From: Candidatus Gastranaerophilales bacterium
GTDB lineage: Bacteria > Cyanobacteriota > Vampirovibrionia > Gastranaerophilales > Gastranaerophilaceae
DNA length: 47,363 bases
Assembly: GCA_944326555.1 (NCBI GenBank)
Contig: CALVEK010000016.1
Span: 1-47,363 of the forward strand
Direction of reading: 5' to 3'
Translations under genes and position numbers: made by a program
Shown here: positions 1 through 8,573 of the stretch, one piece after another
How the letters are laid out: the number at the start of each line of letters is the position of its first letter
How positions within the stretch are numbered: position 1 is the first letter of the stretch
The notes under the pieces: model-generated
Database searches by the model: none
What the model was told of the DNA's origin: nothing
Seen by the model: only the letters and a program-made list of their open reading frames with translations

Positions 1-41
1 GGGTCGTAAAAATTAATATCAGATTTTGTTTGATACTTGTT

Positions 42-75
42 CCCTCTCCTCGGGAGAGGGTTAGGGTGAGGGTCG
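42..75. repeat. GC-rich hairpin repeat upstream of ribE
   Basis: An 8-bp perfect inverted repeat (CCCTCTCC at 42-49, GGAGAGGG at 53-60, 3-nt loop) is followed by TTAGGGTGAGGGTCG. It stands out as GC-rich in very AT-rich DNA. From general knowledge, this CCCTCTCC/GGAGAGGG-TTAGGGTGAGGG block recurs as a dispersed element in many bacterial genomes. The short word GGGTCG occurs both at the window start (1-6) and at 70-75. Whether it ends an upstream transcript cannot be judged because the upstream gene is outside the window. Confidence 0.6.
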
Positions 76-90
76 TTTTTTAATATTCAT

Positions 91-124
91 TTGAAACTAA
101 AACTATTTATGTTAAATTATAGTT
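91..124 (+). promoter_or_regulatory. Candidate promoter giving a leaderless ribE mRNA
   Basis: TTGAAA (91-96), a 16-bp spacer and TAAATT (113-118) place the predicted transcription start about 7 nt downstream, at the A of the ribE ATG (125). There is no Shine-Dalgarno sequence before that ATG, consistent with a leaderless message. No FMN (RFN) riboswitch is visible in the 124 nt available. Inference from motif positions only. Confidence 0.35.
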
Positions 125-766
125 ATGTTTACCGGTTTAATTGAAGAGATAGGGACAATTACAGGACTTAAAAAACAGAATAATTCTCTCTATCTTACAA
201 TATCTGCAAATAAAATTGTAAGAGGCATAAATATTGGTGATAGTGTAGCAATAAATGGAGCTTGTCAAACCGTTACTGCTTTTGATGATACTCAATTTGA
301 AGTTTTTGCTTCACCTGAAACACTTTCTGTAACAACTTTTGAGAACTTTAAAATCGGAACAAAAGTTAATCTGGAAAGAACATTGCGTCTGAATGACAGA
401 CTTGACGGCCATATAGTAAGCGGACACGTTGATACTACAGCTCAAATCTCAGACATCAAACAAAATGGCGAAGCTAAAGATTTTATTTTTAAAATCCCTC
501 AAAAATATACAAAACAAATTGTCAAAAAAGGTTCAATAACCATTGATGGTATTAGCTTAACTGTATCTGATGTGAGCTATGATAAGTTTAGAGTTACTGT
601 AATACCTATTACTTATCAATCAACAAACTTAAATACGCTAAAAATTGGAGATTATGTCAATATTGAAACAGATATTCTTGCAAAGTATGTTGAAAAATAT
701 TTGTCCTCGAACCATAATAATAGCAATATAGATATGAATATGTTAGAAAGAAACGGATTTTTATAA
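125..766 (+). CDS. ribE: Riboflavin synthase, alpha chain
   Basis: Catalyses the final step of riboflavin synthesis, dismutation of two 6,7-dimethyl-8-ribityllumazines to riboflavin and a pyrimidine, in the cytoplasm. At 213 aa it has the usual family length and shows the internal duplication of two lumazine-binding barrels: the first begins at the MFTGLIEEIG N-terminus, the second follows the GHVDTT motif near residue 100. There is no Shine-Dalgarno before the ATG, but a promoter-like pair ends just upstream, suggesting a leaderless transcript. The stop overlaps the ribBA start by one base (TAATG), so the two are translationally coupled. ribD and ribH are not in the window. Confidence 0.96.
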   Translation: MFTGLIEEIGTITGLKKQNNSLYLTISANKIVRGINIGDSVAINGACQTVTAFDDTQFEVFASPETLSVTTFENFKIGTKVNLERTLRLNDRLDGHIVSGHVDTTAQISDIKQNGEAKDFIFKIPQKYTKQIVKKGSITIDGISLTVSDVSYDKFRVTVIPITYQSTNLNTLKIGDYVNIETDILAKYVEKYLSSNHNNSNIDMNMLERNGFL

Positions 767-2043
767 TGTCATTGCTGGAAAGAAAAACAGAAATTTTGGA
801 TGAAAATAATCAAAATAAATTCAGATTTGACAGTGTTGAAGACGCTATTGATGTAATCAAAAAAGGCGGAATGGTTATAGTAGCTGATGATGAATCAAGA
901 GAAAATGAGGGAGATTTGATTTGCGCAGCAGAATTTGCCACACCAGAAATGGTCAACTTTATGATTACAGAAGCCAAAGGCGTATTGTGTGCACCCATAA
1001 GTGTATCTAGAGCAAGAAAACTTGGGCTTGATTATATGGTTAAAAACAATACAGATGTAAAAGGCACAGCATTTACACAAAGCGTTGATGCAGATCCCAA
1101 ATATGGTGTAACAACAGGTGTGTCGGCAATTGACAGGTCTGTTACCCTAAAACTGATAGCAAATGACCAAACAAAACCATCAGATTTAAGACAACCCGGG
1201 CATATATTTCCTCTCATAGCTAAAGAGGGTGGGGTTCTTGAACGAGTAGGACACACTGAAGCATCTGTTGATTTGTGCAAACTCGCAGGCCTTAAAGACG
1301 CTGCTGTTTGTTGTGAAATAGTCAACCCTGACGGTACTATGGCAAGACGTGATGACTTAAGAAAATTTGCTGACAAAAATAATATAAAATTCATAACAGT
1401 AGCTCAGCTTATTGCTTACCGTCTTAAAAATGAAAAATTGATGATAAGAGAAGCAGAAGTTATGCTTCCAACAGCGTTTGGAACATTCAAACTTGTAGGT
1501 TATCGACACGCACTTACGGGGCAGGAACACGTGGCTCTTGTTAAAGATGATGGCTCAGACAAAACGCCTCTTGTTAGAATGCATAGCATATGCTTAACAG
1601 GTGATACTTTCCACAGTCTAAGATGTGATTGCAACAGTCAACTTCAAAATTCTATGAAAATGATTGATAACTATGGAAAAGGTGCTGTTGTTTATCTGAT
1701 GAATCATGAGGGTAGAGGTATCGGCATAGTTAACAAAATTAAAGCATACGCCCTACAGGATAAAGGTGAGGATACCGTTCAAGCAAACTTATCTCTCGGT
1801 TTTAATTCTGATTTAAGAGATTATGGTGATGGTGCACAGATACTTTTGGACTTAGGTTTTAAAAAATTTAAGTTGATTACAAATAATCCTCAAAAAATAG
1901 TTGGTCTTGAGGGTTATGGCCTTGAAATTGAAGAAAGAGTTCATGTTGATTCAGAATGTACAAAATATAATTACAAATATCTTTGTACAAAAGCTAATAA
2001 AATGCATCACATGTTAGACATAAATGAATTGGAGCAGGAATAA
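766..2043 (+). CDS. ribBA: Bifunctional DHBP synthase / GTP cyclohydrolase II
   Basis: Supplies both precursors of riboflavin. The N-terminal half (to about residue 220) is 3,4-dihydroxy-2-butanone-4-phosphate synthase, with the acidic metal/substrate loop DDESRENEGD and the HTEASVDL segment. The C-terminal half is GTP cyclohydrolase II, with zinc cysteines near 276, 287 and 289 (C-x10-C-x-C) and the MNHEGRGIGI motif. At 425 aa it is a normal full-length fusion. It overlaps ribE by one base and the next gene by one base, so all three form one tightly coupled operon. Both catalytic halves look intact. Confidence 0.96.
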   Translation: MSLLERKTEILDENNQNKFRFDSVEDAIDVIKKGGMVIVADDESRENEGDLICAAEFATPEMVNFMITEAKGVLCAPISVSRARKLGLDYMVKNNTDVKGTAFTQSVDADPKYGVTTGVSAIDRSVTLKLIANDQTKPSDLRQPGHIFPLIAKEGGVLERVGHTEASVDLCKLAGLKDAAVCCEIVNPDGTMARRDDLRKFADKNNIKFITVAQLIAYRLKNEKLMIREAEVMLPTAFGTFKLVGYRHALTGQEHVALVKDDGSDKTPLVRMHSICLTGDTFHSLRCDCNSQLQNSMKMIDNYGKGAVVYLMNHEGRGIGIVNKIKAYALQDKGEDTVQANLSLGFNSDLRDYGDGAQILLDLGFKKFKLITNNPQKIVGLEGYGLEIEERVHVDSECTKYNYKYLCTKANKMHHMLDINELEQE

Positions 2044-3032
2044 TGACGCAGGCATTGCAGTACAAAGTTCAGGCATATTCTGATGATATCAAAAACATCT
2101 TTATGGGTGTTTATAATGATTTCAAAACAAAAGCATACTCAAACTATAAATTTGAGCTTGAACCGCTTGATTATGAAGATTTTACAGCAAGTGTGAATGC
2201 AGGTCTCATACAATGTCTTATCTTGTTTGAGGATTCTATCCCTACAGCTTTTATGGTCTATACTACCGAAATTAGTGAATCTCTGGAATTAAACATTATA
2301 CATTGCATTGGAGATGAAAATCTCAATGAAAAAAGAAAACAATTAATGGATAAGTTTATGGAAGTTAACAGCGAAATATTGAAAGAAAAAGTTGTTACCT
2401 ACCCAATGCTTGGTACACAAGATGAATTTACTCCTGAGATTACAAATTATGGTTTCAAATTAATTGGTCTTGCTGTTGATAGATTTTTGTTTTCTGAGAA
2501 AGCATCGGTGGAATTATTTAAAAAATTTAAGCCGTTGCCACTACCTGAGGGGTACAAAATTACTCAATGGGATGCAAAATATTGTGATGAAATGATAAAT
2601 GTTATCAACACAGCATTTAAGGATACATCAGATGCTCTTTTTGACCCGCGTTTTGCATCAATTGAAGGTTCTACTGATATTTTGAATAAAATAGTTACAG
2701 GCGTCTACGGTAGGTTTTTACCGGAAGCAACCAGTGTGTTATTGTTTAACAAAAAACCTGTTGGAATTTGTTTTGCTAATATTACAGCAGGTCGAATTGC
2801 AAACATTCCACTTATAGGAATGACAAAAGAGCACTGTTTAAAAGGTCTTGGTTCAGCACTTTTGCATTCCACAATGAAGAAATTGCTCGCAAATTATTCA
2901 ACAACTCTTACAGAAGTAAATGCAAGTACAGAAACTGATAACTATCCTGCAATAAAAATGTACAGACGTCTTGGATTTAAAGAAGATTACTACTATCCGC
3001 AAGCCTATAGACCTATCGATATTAATGAATAA
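2043..3032 (+). CDS. GNAT-family N-acetyltransferase, two-domain
   Basis: A 329-aa protein whose C-terminal half carries a GNAT signature: a LGSALLHSTMKKLL stretch for the acetyl-CoA pyrophosphate loop and a terminal NYPAIKMYRRLGFKED motif (near 305-320). The N-terminal half is probably a degenerate second GNAT-like domain. The acceptor substrate is not predictable. It is the last gene of the ribE-ribBA operon (TAATG overlap) and is followed at once by a rho-independent terminator. Co-transcription with riboflavin genes does not by itself imply a flavin-related substrate. Confidence 0.8.
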   Translation: MTQALQYKVQAYSDDIKNIFMGVYNDFKTKAYSNYKFELEPLDYEDFTASVNAGLIQCLILFEDSIPTAFMVYTTEISESLELNIIHCIGDENLNEKRKQLMDKFMEVNSEILKEKVVTYPMLGTQDEFTPEITNYGFKLIGLAVDRFLFSEKASVELFKKFKPLPLPEGYKITQWDAKYCDEMINVINTAFKDTSDALFDPRFASIEGSTDILNKIVTGVYGRFLPEATSVLLFNKKPVGICFANITAGRIANIPLIGMTKEHCLKGLGSALLHSTMKKLLANYSTTLTEVNASTETDNYPAIKMYRRLGFKEDYYYPQAYRPIDINE

Positions 3033-3060
3033 AAAAAGCCCTTTTCAAAGGGCTTTTTTA
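3032..3060. terminator. Rho-independent terminator, probably bidirectional
   Basis: GCCCTT (3038-3043) pairs with AAGGGC (3048-3053) around a TTCA loop. The stem is extended by A-runs on the left and T-runs on the right, giving a T-tract in both directions. It lies between the end of the rib operon and the end of the convergent gene ending at 3067. Confidence 0.9.
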
Positions 3061-3066
3061 TAAAGT

Positions 3067-4455
3067 CTATGCAATTCTTCCTTTAAAATTCTTTTCCAGT
3101 TGTTTTTCTATTTCAGACTGAACATGGAACTCTTTATTGCCGTTTTGTTGTTTTTCTCTGTATTTCATCATTGAATAAGGAACAATTAAGCCCAAGAACA
3201 AGCAAGTGATTCCCATATTAGCAGCGACAGAACCTATTTTCATGTTTCTGCACCCTTTGAGGAACTTTTCAAGTGCTGCTTCGTCTTTCGGAGCTTGTTT
3301 TACTAGTTTAGTGATATTATCAGCAATTGCATTAACATCACATGCTTTAATATATTGATGTGGATCAATAATATGCGTATTTTTAGCTTTACCCATCAAT
3401 TTTTCAAGCCAAGTACCCTCAACTATAGTTTTGATAACACCTGACTGTTTTGCAGCCTTAATTACTGTATTGTTAGCGTTATTGGTATCATAAATAAATT
3501 CATATAAGGCTTTTTTATTATTCATAAGGTCTTTTATCGCCTTGATATCCTCATTAACTTTTCCTGATTTTATAGCTTCTTTCATGTAATTAGAAGATAA
3601 AACCTCAGCATGCAAATCAATAGGCTTTTTAAAGAAGTGTTCACTCGCCTTTTCAATGCCTTGTTGTACGTATCTGCCTGCAACATAAAGGAAGAATAAT
3701 AAACTGCCTTCTTTTATTGCTGTTTCAGCGAACTCAGTCTTTGTTCTTGAGTTAAAAAGTCTTTCACCTGTAATACCTGCATCAACAATAAATAAGTTCT
3801 TTACAGGATCAAACATAAATTCACCTAAGGCTGAGCCAAGTCCTTTAAATGAAACATTTTTTGATTTTACAGTTTCCGGTTTCATTTGATTATTTTCTGT
3901 AGAAAATGCTTTAAAAGCAGGACTTTTTGCAACATGATCACTATAGAATGTTTGTTCTGATTTTTTTGCCCAGAACTGTTTTTCAATTTCTTTTCTTGTA
4001 TAGTGTTGTTTTACTTTAACCAGAGTAAAGAAAGAAGCCAATGTTAAAGCCGTTGCAGTAGCAAATTTACCTAAGAAAAGACCTTTTGTCTTAGCTAAAT
4101 TTTGAACTGCGTGCTCCAAAGACTCAGAAACATGCGGTTTAGAAGTAAGTTTTTGAGCATAATTTTGTGCAACAGCTAATTGCTCTTTGTCTTTTAACAA
4201 TCTGACATCTATGTCAGGATTAATTTTTGCCAACTTATAAACGGTTTTGTCAAAAGCCCACTTAAAGAAAGGCAAACCGCCCATCCATATCGCTTGTGTA
4301 CCAAATTCATCAATAAATCTGTCTTTTGCTTCGATTTTTCCGCCTGCATCATAAGAGAATGCAGTCATACCTGTACTGTTTACAACGTCCTTTGTAAATA
4401 AGGGGATTAAATTAGAGTGATCGCCAAATGTAGATGTGATTTTATTAATTAACAT
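3067..4455 (-). CDS. Hypothetical membrane-associated protein, lineage-type family
   Basis: A 462-aa protein I cannot assign to a characterised family. It has at least three hydrophobic segments: around 131-148 (TATALTLASFFTLVKV), a central one (GSLLFFLYVAGRYV) and one near the C-terminus (GITCLFLGLIVPYSMM). The regions between are helix-rich and lysine-rich, with an NVSFKGLG stretch in the middle. There is no N-terminal signal peptide. The start follows an AAAGGAAA Shine-Dalgarno-like sequence. It is a single gene with its own upstream region, convergent with the rib operon. Function unknown; resemblance to Gastranaerophilales proteins is recollection only. Confidence 0.75.
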   Translation of the reverse strand: MLINKITSTFGDHSNLIPLFTKDVVNSTGMTAFSYDAGGKIEAKDRFIDEFGTQAIWMGGLPFFKWAFDKTVYKLAKINPDIDVRLLKDKEQLAVAQNYAQKLTSKPHVSESLEHAVQNLAKTKGLFLGKFATATALTLASFFTLVKVKQHYTRKEIEKQFWAKKSEQTFYSDHVAKSPAFKAFSTENNQMKPETVKSKNVSFKGLGSALGEFMFDPVKNLFIVDAGITGERLFNSRTKTEFAETAIKEGSLLFFLYVAGRYVQQGIEKASEHFFKKPIDLHAEVLSSNYMKEAIKSGKVNEDIKAIKDLMNNKKALYEFIYDTNNANNTVIKAAKQSGVIKTIVEGTWLEKLMGKAKNTHIIDPHQYIKACDVNAIADNITKLVKQAPKDEAALEKFLKGCRNMKIGSVAANMGITCLFLGLIVPYSMMKYREKQQNGNKEFHVQSEIEKQLEKNFKGRIA

Positions 4456-4476
4456 TTAAATTTCCTTTATACACAC

Positions 4477-4498
4477 GGGGCTGTATATTATAGACCCC
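4477..4498 (-). promoter_or_regulatory. Candidate -10 element inside a small hairpin
   Basis: On the minus strand a TATAAT (4487-4492) lies about 30 nt upstream of the gene starting at 4455. It sits inside GGGGCTGTA/TATAGaCCCC, an imperfect inverted repeat with one bulge. This could be an operator over the promoter. No good -35 was found. Confidence 0.3.
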
Positions 4499-4695
4499 AT
4501 ACCAAGTTCATAACTAATACCTTTTTCGAATTTACTCTTGATTGTGTATATCGTCGATTATTAAACATTTACTATTCTCCTTGAAATTGTTTTTTAAATT
4601 AATGTTTCTGAAAGTTGTTTCGTGCTAAATATAAAAGATTTTTTTATATTTTGTAACAATAAAAGTTTTGAAAAATAACAGACAAAAAAGCCTTC

Positions 4696-4786
4696 CGAAT
4701 TTATCAGAAGACTTTACAAATTCTGTTCTATGCTCATGCAGCAAAAACTGCAATCTTTTCAAGTTTTTGTAAAGACTTCTAATTCG
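4696..4786. other. Long imperfect stem-loop in the 550-bp gap before ilvC
   Basis: The non-coding stretch 4456-5005 has no supported gene. Its main content is this 91-nt structure. The outer stem CGAATT (4696-4701)/AATTCG (4781-4786) is followed by a 4-nt bulge. The main stem is AGAAGACTTTACAAA (4706-4720) against TTTGTAAAGACTTCT (4766-4780), 14 of 15 paired. A nested hairpin TGCAG (4737-4741)/CTGCA (4748-4752) lies in the loop. It lies upstream of the ilvC promoter candidate, so it is more likely an independent small RNA, an old terminator or a small mobile repeat than an ilvC leader. Strand is undetermined. Confidence 0.5.
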
Positions 4787-4959
4787 TATAGAATTGTCGC
4801 TTTTGATACTTTCTAATTCTCATTTTATTGCCTTATAATCTCTGACAACTACAGAATTGTAATCTGTACACCATATGTTTACACAAAAAAAATAAAATGT
4901 CTAGTCTTTTATTACAAAAGTAGAAGAAAATTATAAAATAAATCAAAAATTTAAAATTG

Positions 4960-4999
4960 TGGTAGAATACACAAATAAGGTGGCATCGTTATAGAGGAG
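4960..4999 (+). promoter_or_regulatory. Extended -10 promoter and strong RBS of ilvC
   Basis: TGG-TAGAAT (4960-4968) is an extended -10 element with no convincing -35. GAGGAG (4994-4999) precedes the ATG at 5006 by 6 nt. The leader would be about 30 nt, too short for a T-box or leader-peptide attenuator. Confidence 0.45.
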
Positions 5000-5005
5000 A
5001 AAAAA

Positions 5006-6034
5006 ATGACACACGAATTGAAAGTATTGATGGATGCAGACATAGATAAAAGCAACATATTAAATAAAAAGGTTGCAGTAATCGGTTATGGATCTCAAGG
5101 CTATGGTCAATCTACAAATCTTAAAGACAGTGGTGTAGATGTAGTAATTGGTGCAAGAATTGGTGGTGCATCAGCAAAAAAAGCTGAAGCAGAAGGCCTA
5201 AAAGTTATGAGCATAGAAGATGCCGTAAAATGGGCTGATCTTATACAAATTCTTATACCAGATGAAGTACAAGCAAAAGTATATGAAGAACAAATAAAAC
5301 CAAATCTAAGAGCAGGACAATATTTGATGTTTGCTCACGGGTTTAATATTCATTTCAAAAAAATAGTACCTCCGGCAGATGTAAATGTCTTAATGGTTGC
5401 ACCTAAAGGACCGGGACACACTGTAAGAAGCGAATATGTCGCAGGCAAAGGTGTACCATCATTAATTGCTGTGTACCAAGATCCGTCAGGAGATTCAAAA
5501 GAAGTTGCTTTGGCTTATGCATCAGCAATTGGAGCTGGCAGAGCAGGTATATATGAAACAACATTTAAAGAAGAAACTGAAACTGACCTGTTCGGGGAAC
5601 AAGCTGTACTTTGTGGCGGACTTTCCGCATTAATTACCGCAGGGTTCGAAGTTCTCGTTGAAGCTGGATATTCTCCATATATGGCATATTTCGAGTGCTT
5701 GCATGAAATGAAACTTATCGTTGATCTTGTTAACCAGGGCGGTATTTCTGATATGAGATACTCTATTTCAAATACTGCTGAATGGGGAGATTTAACAATT
5801 GGACCGAGAATTATTACACCTGCTGTAAAAGATGAAATGAAAAAAGTACTCAAAGAAATCCAAGACGGAAAATTTGCAACAGAATGGTTAAATGAATATA
5901 ACTCTGGCATGAAGAAATTCAAAGAACTTGAAAAACAAGGTGAAGAACATCAGATAGAAGTTGTCGGAAGAGAACTCCGCTCAAGATTTGCTTGGAAAGA
6001 TAGCGATAAAATTATAGATAGAGCTAAAAATTAA
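5006..6034 (+). CDS. ilvC: Ketol-acid reductoisomerase
   Basis: Second common step of valine, leucine and isoleucine synthesis: Mg2+-dependent isomerisation and NAD(P)H reduction of acetolactate/acetohydroxybutyrate. At 342 aa it is the short class I form. The N-terminal Rossmann fold has GYGSQGYG near residue 27. The all-helical C-terminal domain contains the acidic metal site in [13 protein letters not shown] and the [11 protein letters not shown] helix. It has a strong Shine-Dalgarno and its own terminator, so it is monocistronic. Other ilv/leu genes are absent from the window. Confidence 0.97.
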   Translation: MTHELKVLMDADIDKSNILNKKVAVIGYGSQGYGQSTNLKDSGVDVVIGARIGGASAKKAEAEGLKVMSIEDAVKWADLIQILIPDEVQAKVYEEQIKPNLRAGQYLMFAHGFNIHFKKIVPPADVNVLMVAPKGPGHTVRSEYVAGKGVPSLIAVYQDPSGDSKEVALAYASAIGAGRAGIYETTFKEETETDLFGEQAVLCGGLSALITAGFEVLVEAGYSPYMAYFECLHEMKLIVDLVNQGGISDMRYSISNTAEWGDLTIGPRIITPAVKDEMKKVLKEIQDGKFATEWLNEYNSGMKKFKELEKQGEEHQIEVVGRELRSRFAWKDSDKIIDRAKN

Positions 6035-6047
6035 TCAAGAGCACACT

Positions 6048-6082
6048 AAAAAAGAGCTGCAATTATATTGCAGCTCTTTTTT
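6048..6082 (+). terminator. Rho-independent terminator of ilvC
   Basis: A perfect 15-bp stem, AAAAAAGAGCTGCAA (6048-6062) with TTGCAGCTCTTTTTT (6068-6082), and a 5-nt loop, ending in a T-run. It lies directly after the ilvC stop. Confidence 0.95.
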
Positions 6083-6240
6083 GTTGATTTATCAACAAAA
6101 ATCGTTAAATAAAAAACAGGTTAGTTTGCATTTGTAAAAAATTCGTAACATTTAAAAGCAAATTACTAAAGTTATTTTAAAAGGATGTCGAATATAAAAA
6201 CAGATATGCAAAGTCAAAAAAAACTAAAGGAGTATTAGCA

Positions 6241-7317
6241 ATGGGAATGGCAGCATCACAAGCCAGATACTTGAGCTTAACAGCAAGAAAGACAAATACA
6301 GAATATGAAGGTCAACAAGTAAACCAACAAAGAACTGCTCTTGCAAATCAAAGCGCAGGCTTGTTTAACCAGATGTTGTCTTTGGAAGTACCAACACCTC
6401 CTTTAGCAACTGATTATTCTAAAACAGAATATACATTTGTAAATACAGCAACATCTGAAAACATTAGCTTAGACAGTATTTACAAAAACCCTACACAACC
6501 TGGTCAAACTCAAGATACTTACACAGTTTCAGGTTCAAGAAAAGTTTCATCTGTATTATCAAATATTAACAATATTGTACCAACAGGTGATGGTTCAAAC
6601 AGATACAATATCTCTTTAAAAGATGATAATACAACATATCAAATTAGTGTAAATGGCGGAACTGCAATGACAATATATGGCCCAAGCACTTTTGATGCTT
6701 TAGCACCATATTTTTCAGATGCAGAAAAAGCAGCAGGAAATACTGACGCATCAACTTATCCGCAAGCAGGTGATTATTATTTTAAATACACAAACCCATC
6801 AACACAAGTTGAATACTACATACCTGCAACAGGCCCTGATATGACTGTTGAACAATTGATAGCACAAGGTAACAATGATGGTGGATTAAAAACTTATTCA
6901 GCACAAAGCTATACAAAAGATGAATTCTTCCATATTGATGATGCAATACTCACAACTGCATCTGATGGTACAGGCAGATATGACTACATTGCATTTTACC
7001 CTGAAGATCAATACAATGCTGACGGTACATTAAAAGATGACGCAAAAAGAATTACTTGCAAATTGACACAACAAACTGTCCAAGATGATGCTGCATTTGA
7101 TGCTGCTATGGAAACATATACTGCAAAAAAGGCAATCTACGAAAAAACCGTAGCTGACATTGATGCCAAAACAACTATCATTCAACAACAGGATAAAACT
7201 CTTGAATTACACTTAGACCAACTAGATACAGAACAACAAGCAATACAAACAGAAATGGATGCAGTAAAGAAAGTTATAGATAAGAATATAGAAGAAACAT
7301 TTAAGACATTTGCATAA
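6241..7317 (+). CDS. MGMAASQ-family protein, long form (paralogue 1)
   Basis: A 358-aa protein of unknown function. The N-terminus (1-55) is a helical segment starting MGMAASQARYLSLTARKTN and rich in Gln/Asn. Residues 56-290 form a variable Thr/Ser/Tyr-rich, probably beta-structured centre. The C-terminal ~70 residues are a coiled-coil-like helix (LHLDQLDTEQQAIQTEMDAV) ending KNIEETFKTFA. No signal peptide or membrane segment. The terminal regions closely match those of the protein starting at 7556, while the centres differ. AAAGGAG precedes the ATG at good spacing. The helix-variable-helix plan resembles flagellin-like or secreted filament proteins, but that is analogy only. Confidence 0.85.
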   Translation: MGMAASQARYLSLTARKTNTEYEGQQVNQQRTALANQSAGLFNQMLSLEVPTPPLATDYSKTEYTFVNTATSENISLDSIYKNPTQPGQTQDTYTVSGSRKVSSVLSNINNIVPTGDGSNRYNISLKDDNTTYQISVNGGTAMTIYGPSTFDALAPYFSDAEKAAGNTDASTYPQAGDYYFKYTNPSTQVEYYIPATGPDMTVEQLIAQGNNDGGLKTYSAQSYTKDEFFHIDDAILTTASDGTGRYDYIAFYPEDQYNADGTLKDDAKRITCKLTQQTVQDDAAFDAAMETYTAKKAIYEKTVADIDAKTTIIQQQDKTLELHLDQLDTEQQAIQTEMDAVKKVIDKNIEETFKTFA

Positions 7318-7332
7318 TACTCCGATTTTTAC

Positions 7333-7370
7333 ACCGGCTTTTGTGAAAGCCACAAAGCCGGTATTTATTT
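7333..7370 (+). terminator. Terminator after the first MGMAASQ gene
   Basis: ACCGGCTTTTGTG (7333-7345) pairs with CACAAAGCCGGT (7351-7362), one T bulged, followed by ATTTATTTT. The stem is strong but the T-tract imperfect. It separates the first paralogue from the second. Confidence 0.75.
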
Positions 7371-7555
7371 TAAAAGAAGAGTATACATTAAACGTATGAT
7401 TTTTAAAGAAGAAGGCTTTAAAACATAGTCTCTAAGCCTTTATAATGAGAGTAATAAAACTTAATAAAAAAATAGAAAAAATATGACAATAGGAAAATAA
7501 TAATTAAATTTTAGATGGTTAGATAGTTAAAAAAATAAGAACGGAGACAACATAT

Positions 7556-8539
7556 ATGGGTATGGCAGCTTCACAAGCCCGTTATCTAGGTTTAACGGCT
7601 AGAAAAACAAATGTGGAATTTGAAGGTCAACAAGTAAACCAACAAAGAACAGCTTTAGCAAACGAAAGTGCAGGACTATTCAGACGATTGCTCGAATTGG
7701 AAGTTCCTACCGCACCGACTCAATCTGATTATTATACAGATGAATACACATATAATGATGCATCAAGTTCTGATGGAAAAGTTACAGTCTCCAGTATTAC
7801 AGAAAATGCAGGCTCTGACCCCAAAACATACACTGTAGAACTTGTTAGTAAAGAACAAATACCACAGTATGACTCAAACAAAGATCAAGAAGTTTCTGTT
7901 GTTCCAGCATCAGGCTCTACATCAGGATACGAAATATACTTAAAAAATGGTAATCACTACACACTGTCAGGACCAATTGCAGGAATATCAGAAGACATGG
8001 CAAAAGAGTTCAATGAAGCTGGTGGAGTAACTTACAACGACCCATCTGATACATATTACAAATATACTGTATCAGGCTCAAATGCAACATTCTATATAAA
8101 TGCAACAAAAAGTGGATTTGATCCTACTAACACAGGTACACAAAATGTTGACACTTTCAGTGTAATACCAGTAGAGCAAGAAGTTCACAAAACAATAAAC
8201 AATGCAACACTAGGCACTGCTTCATCCGGCTTGTACAATTCAATATCTTGGACAGATGAAGATGGTTCATACTACTCATATACGCTAACACAATCACAAG
8301 AGTACGATGAACAAGGCTACAATGATGCAATGTCTCAATACAACTACGATAAGCAAGTATATGAAAAGGAAATTGCGGACATCAATGCTAAAACTCAAAA
8401 GTTACAAGAAACAGACCGAACTCTTGAACTAAGACTTAAACAACTTGATACAGAACAAGAAGCTCTACAAACAGAGTTAGATTCAGTTAAGAAAGTTATT
8501 GATAAAAACATTGAAAATGTATTTAAGACATTTCAATAA
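7556..8539 (+). CDS. MGMAASQ-family protein, long form (paralogue 2)
   Basis: A 327-aa paralogue of the preceding gene. Residues 1-50 (MGMAASQARYLGLTARKTN...) and the last ~70 (LRLKQLDTEQEALQTELDSV, ending KNIENVFKTFQ) are nearly the same, whereas the Tyr/Ser/Thr-rich centre has diverged. No signal peptide. A TATAAT at 7441-7446 with TTTAAA at 7417-7422 (18-bp spacer) is a possible promoter of its own. CGGAG at 7542-7546 serves the ATG. It is followed after 34 bp by the Gly-rich gene, so the two may be co-transcribed. Tandem duplication with central divergence suggests selection on the middle part. Confidence 0.85.
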   Translation: MGMAASQARYLGLTARKTNVEFEGQQVNQQRTALANESAGLFRRLLELEVPTAPTQSDYYTDEYTYNDASSSDGKVTVSSITENAGSDPKTYTVELVSKEQIPQYDSNKDQEVSVVPASGSTSGYEIYLKNGNHYTLSGPIAGISEDMAKEFNEAGGVTYNDPSDTYYKYTVSGSNATFYINATKSGFDPTNTGTQNVDTFSVIPVEQEVHKTINNATLGTASSGLYNSISWTDEDGSYYSYTLTQSQEYDEQGYNDAMSQYNYDKQVYEKEIADINAKTQKLQETDRTLELRLKQLDTEQEALQTELDSVKKVIDKNIENVFKTFQ

Positions 8540-8573
8540 TTAAGATAGTAGTAGAAAAATATGTGAGGACACA

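Noticed and set aside
1-124. Possible FMN (RFN) riboswitch before ribE
   Set aside because: None of the conserved RFN helices is visible in the 124 nt available, and the best promoter guess leaves no leader.
4800-5005. T-box or leader-peptide attenuator before ilvC
   Set aside because: The promoter candidate gives a leader of only ~30 nt, and no T-box sequence or Val/Leu/Ile-rich leader peptide is seen.
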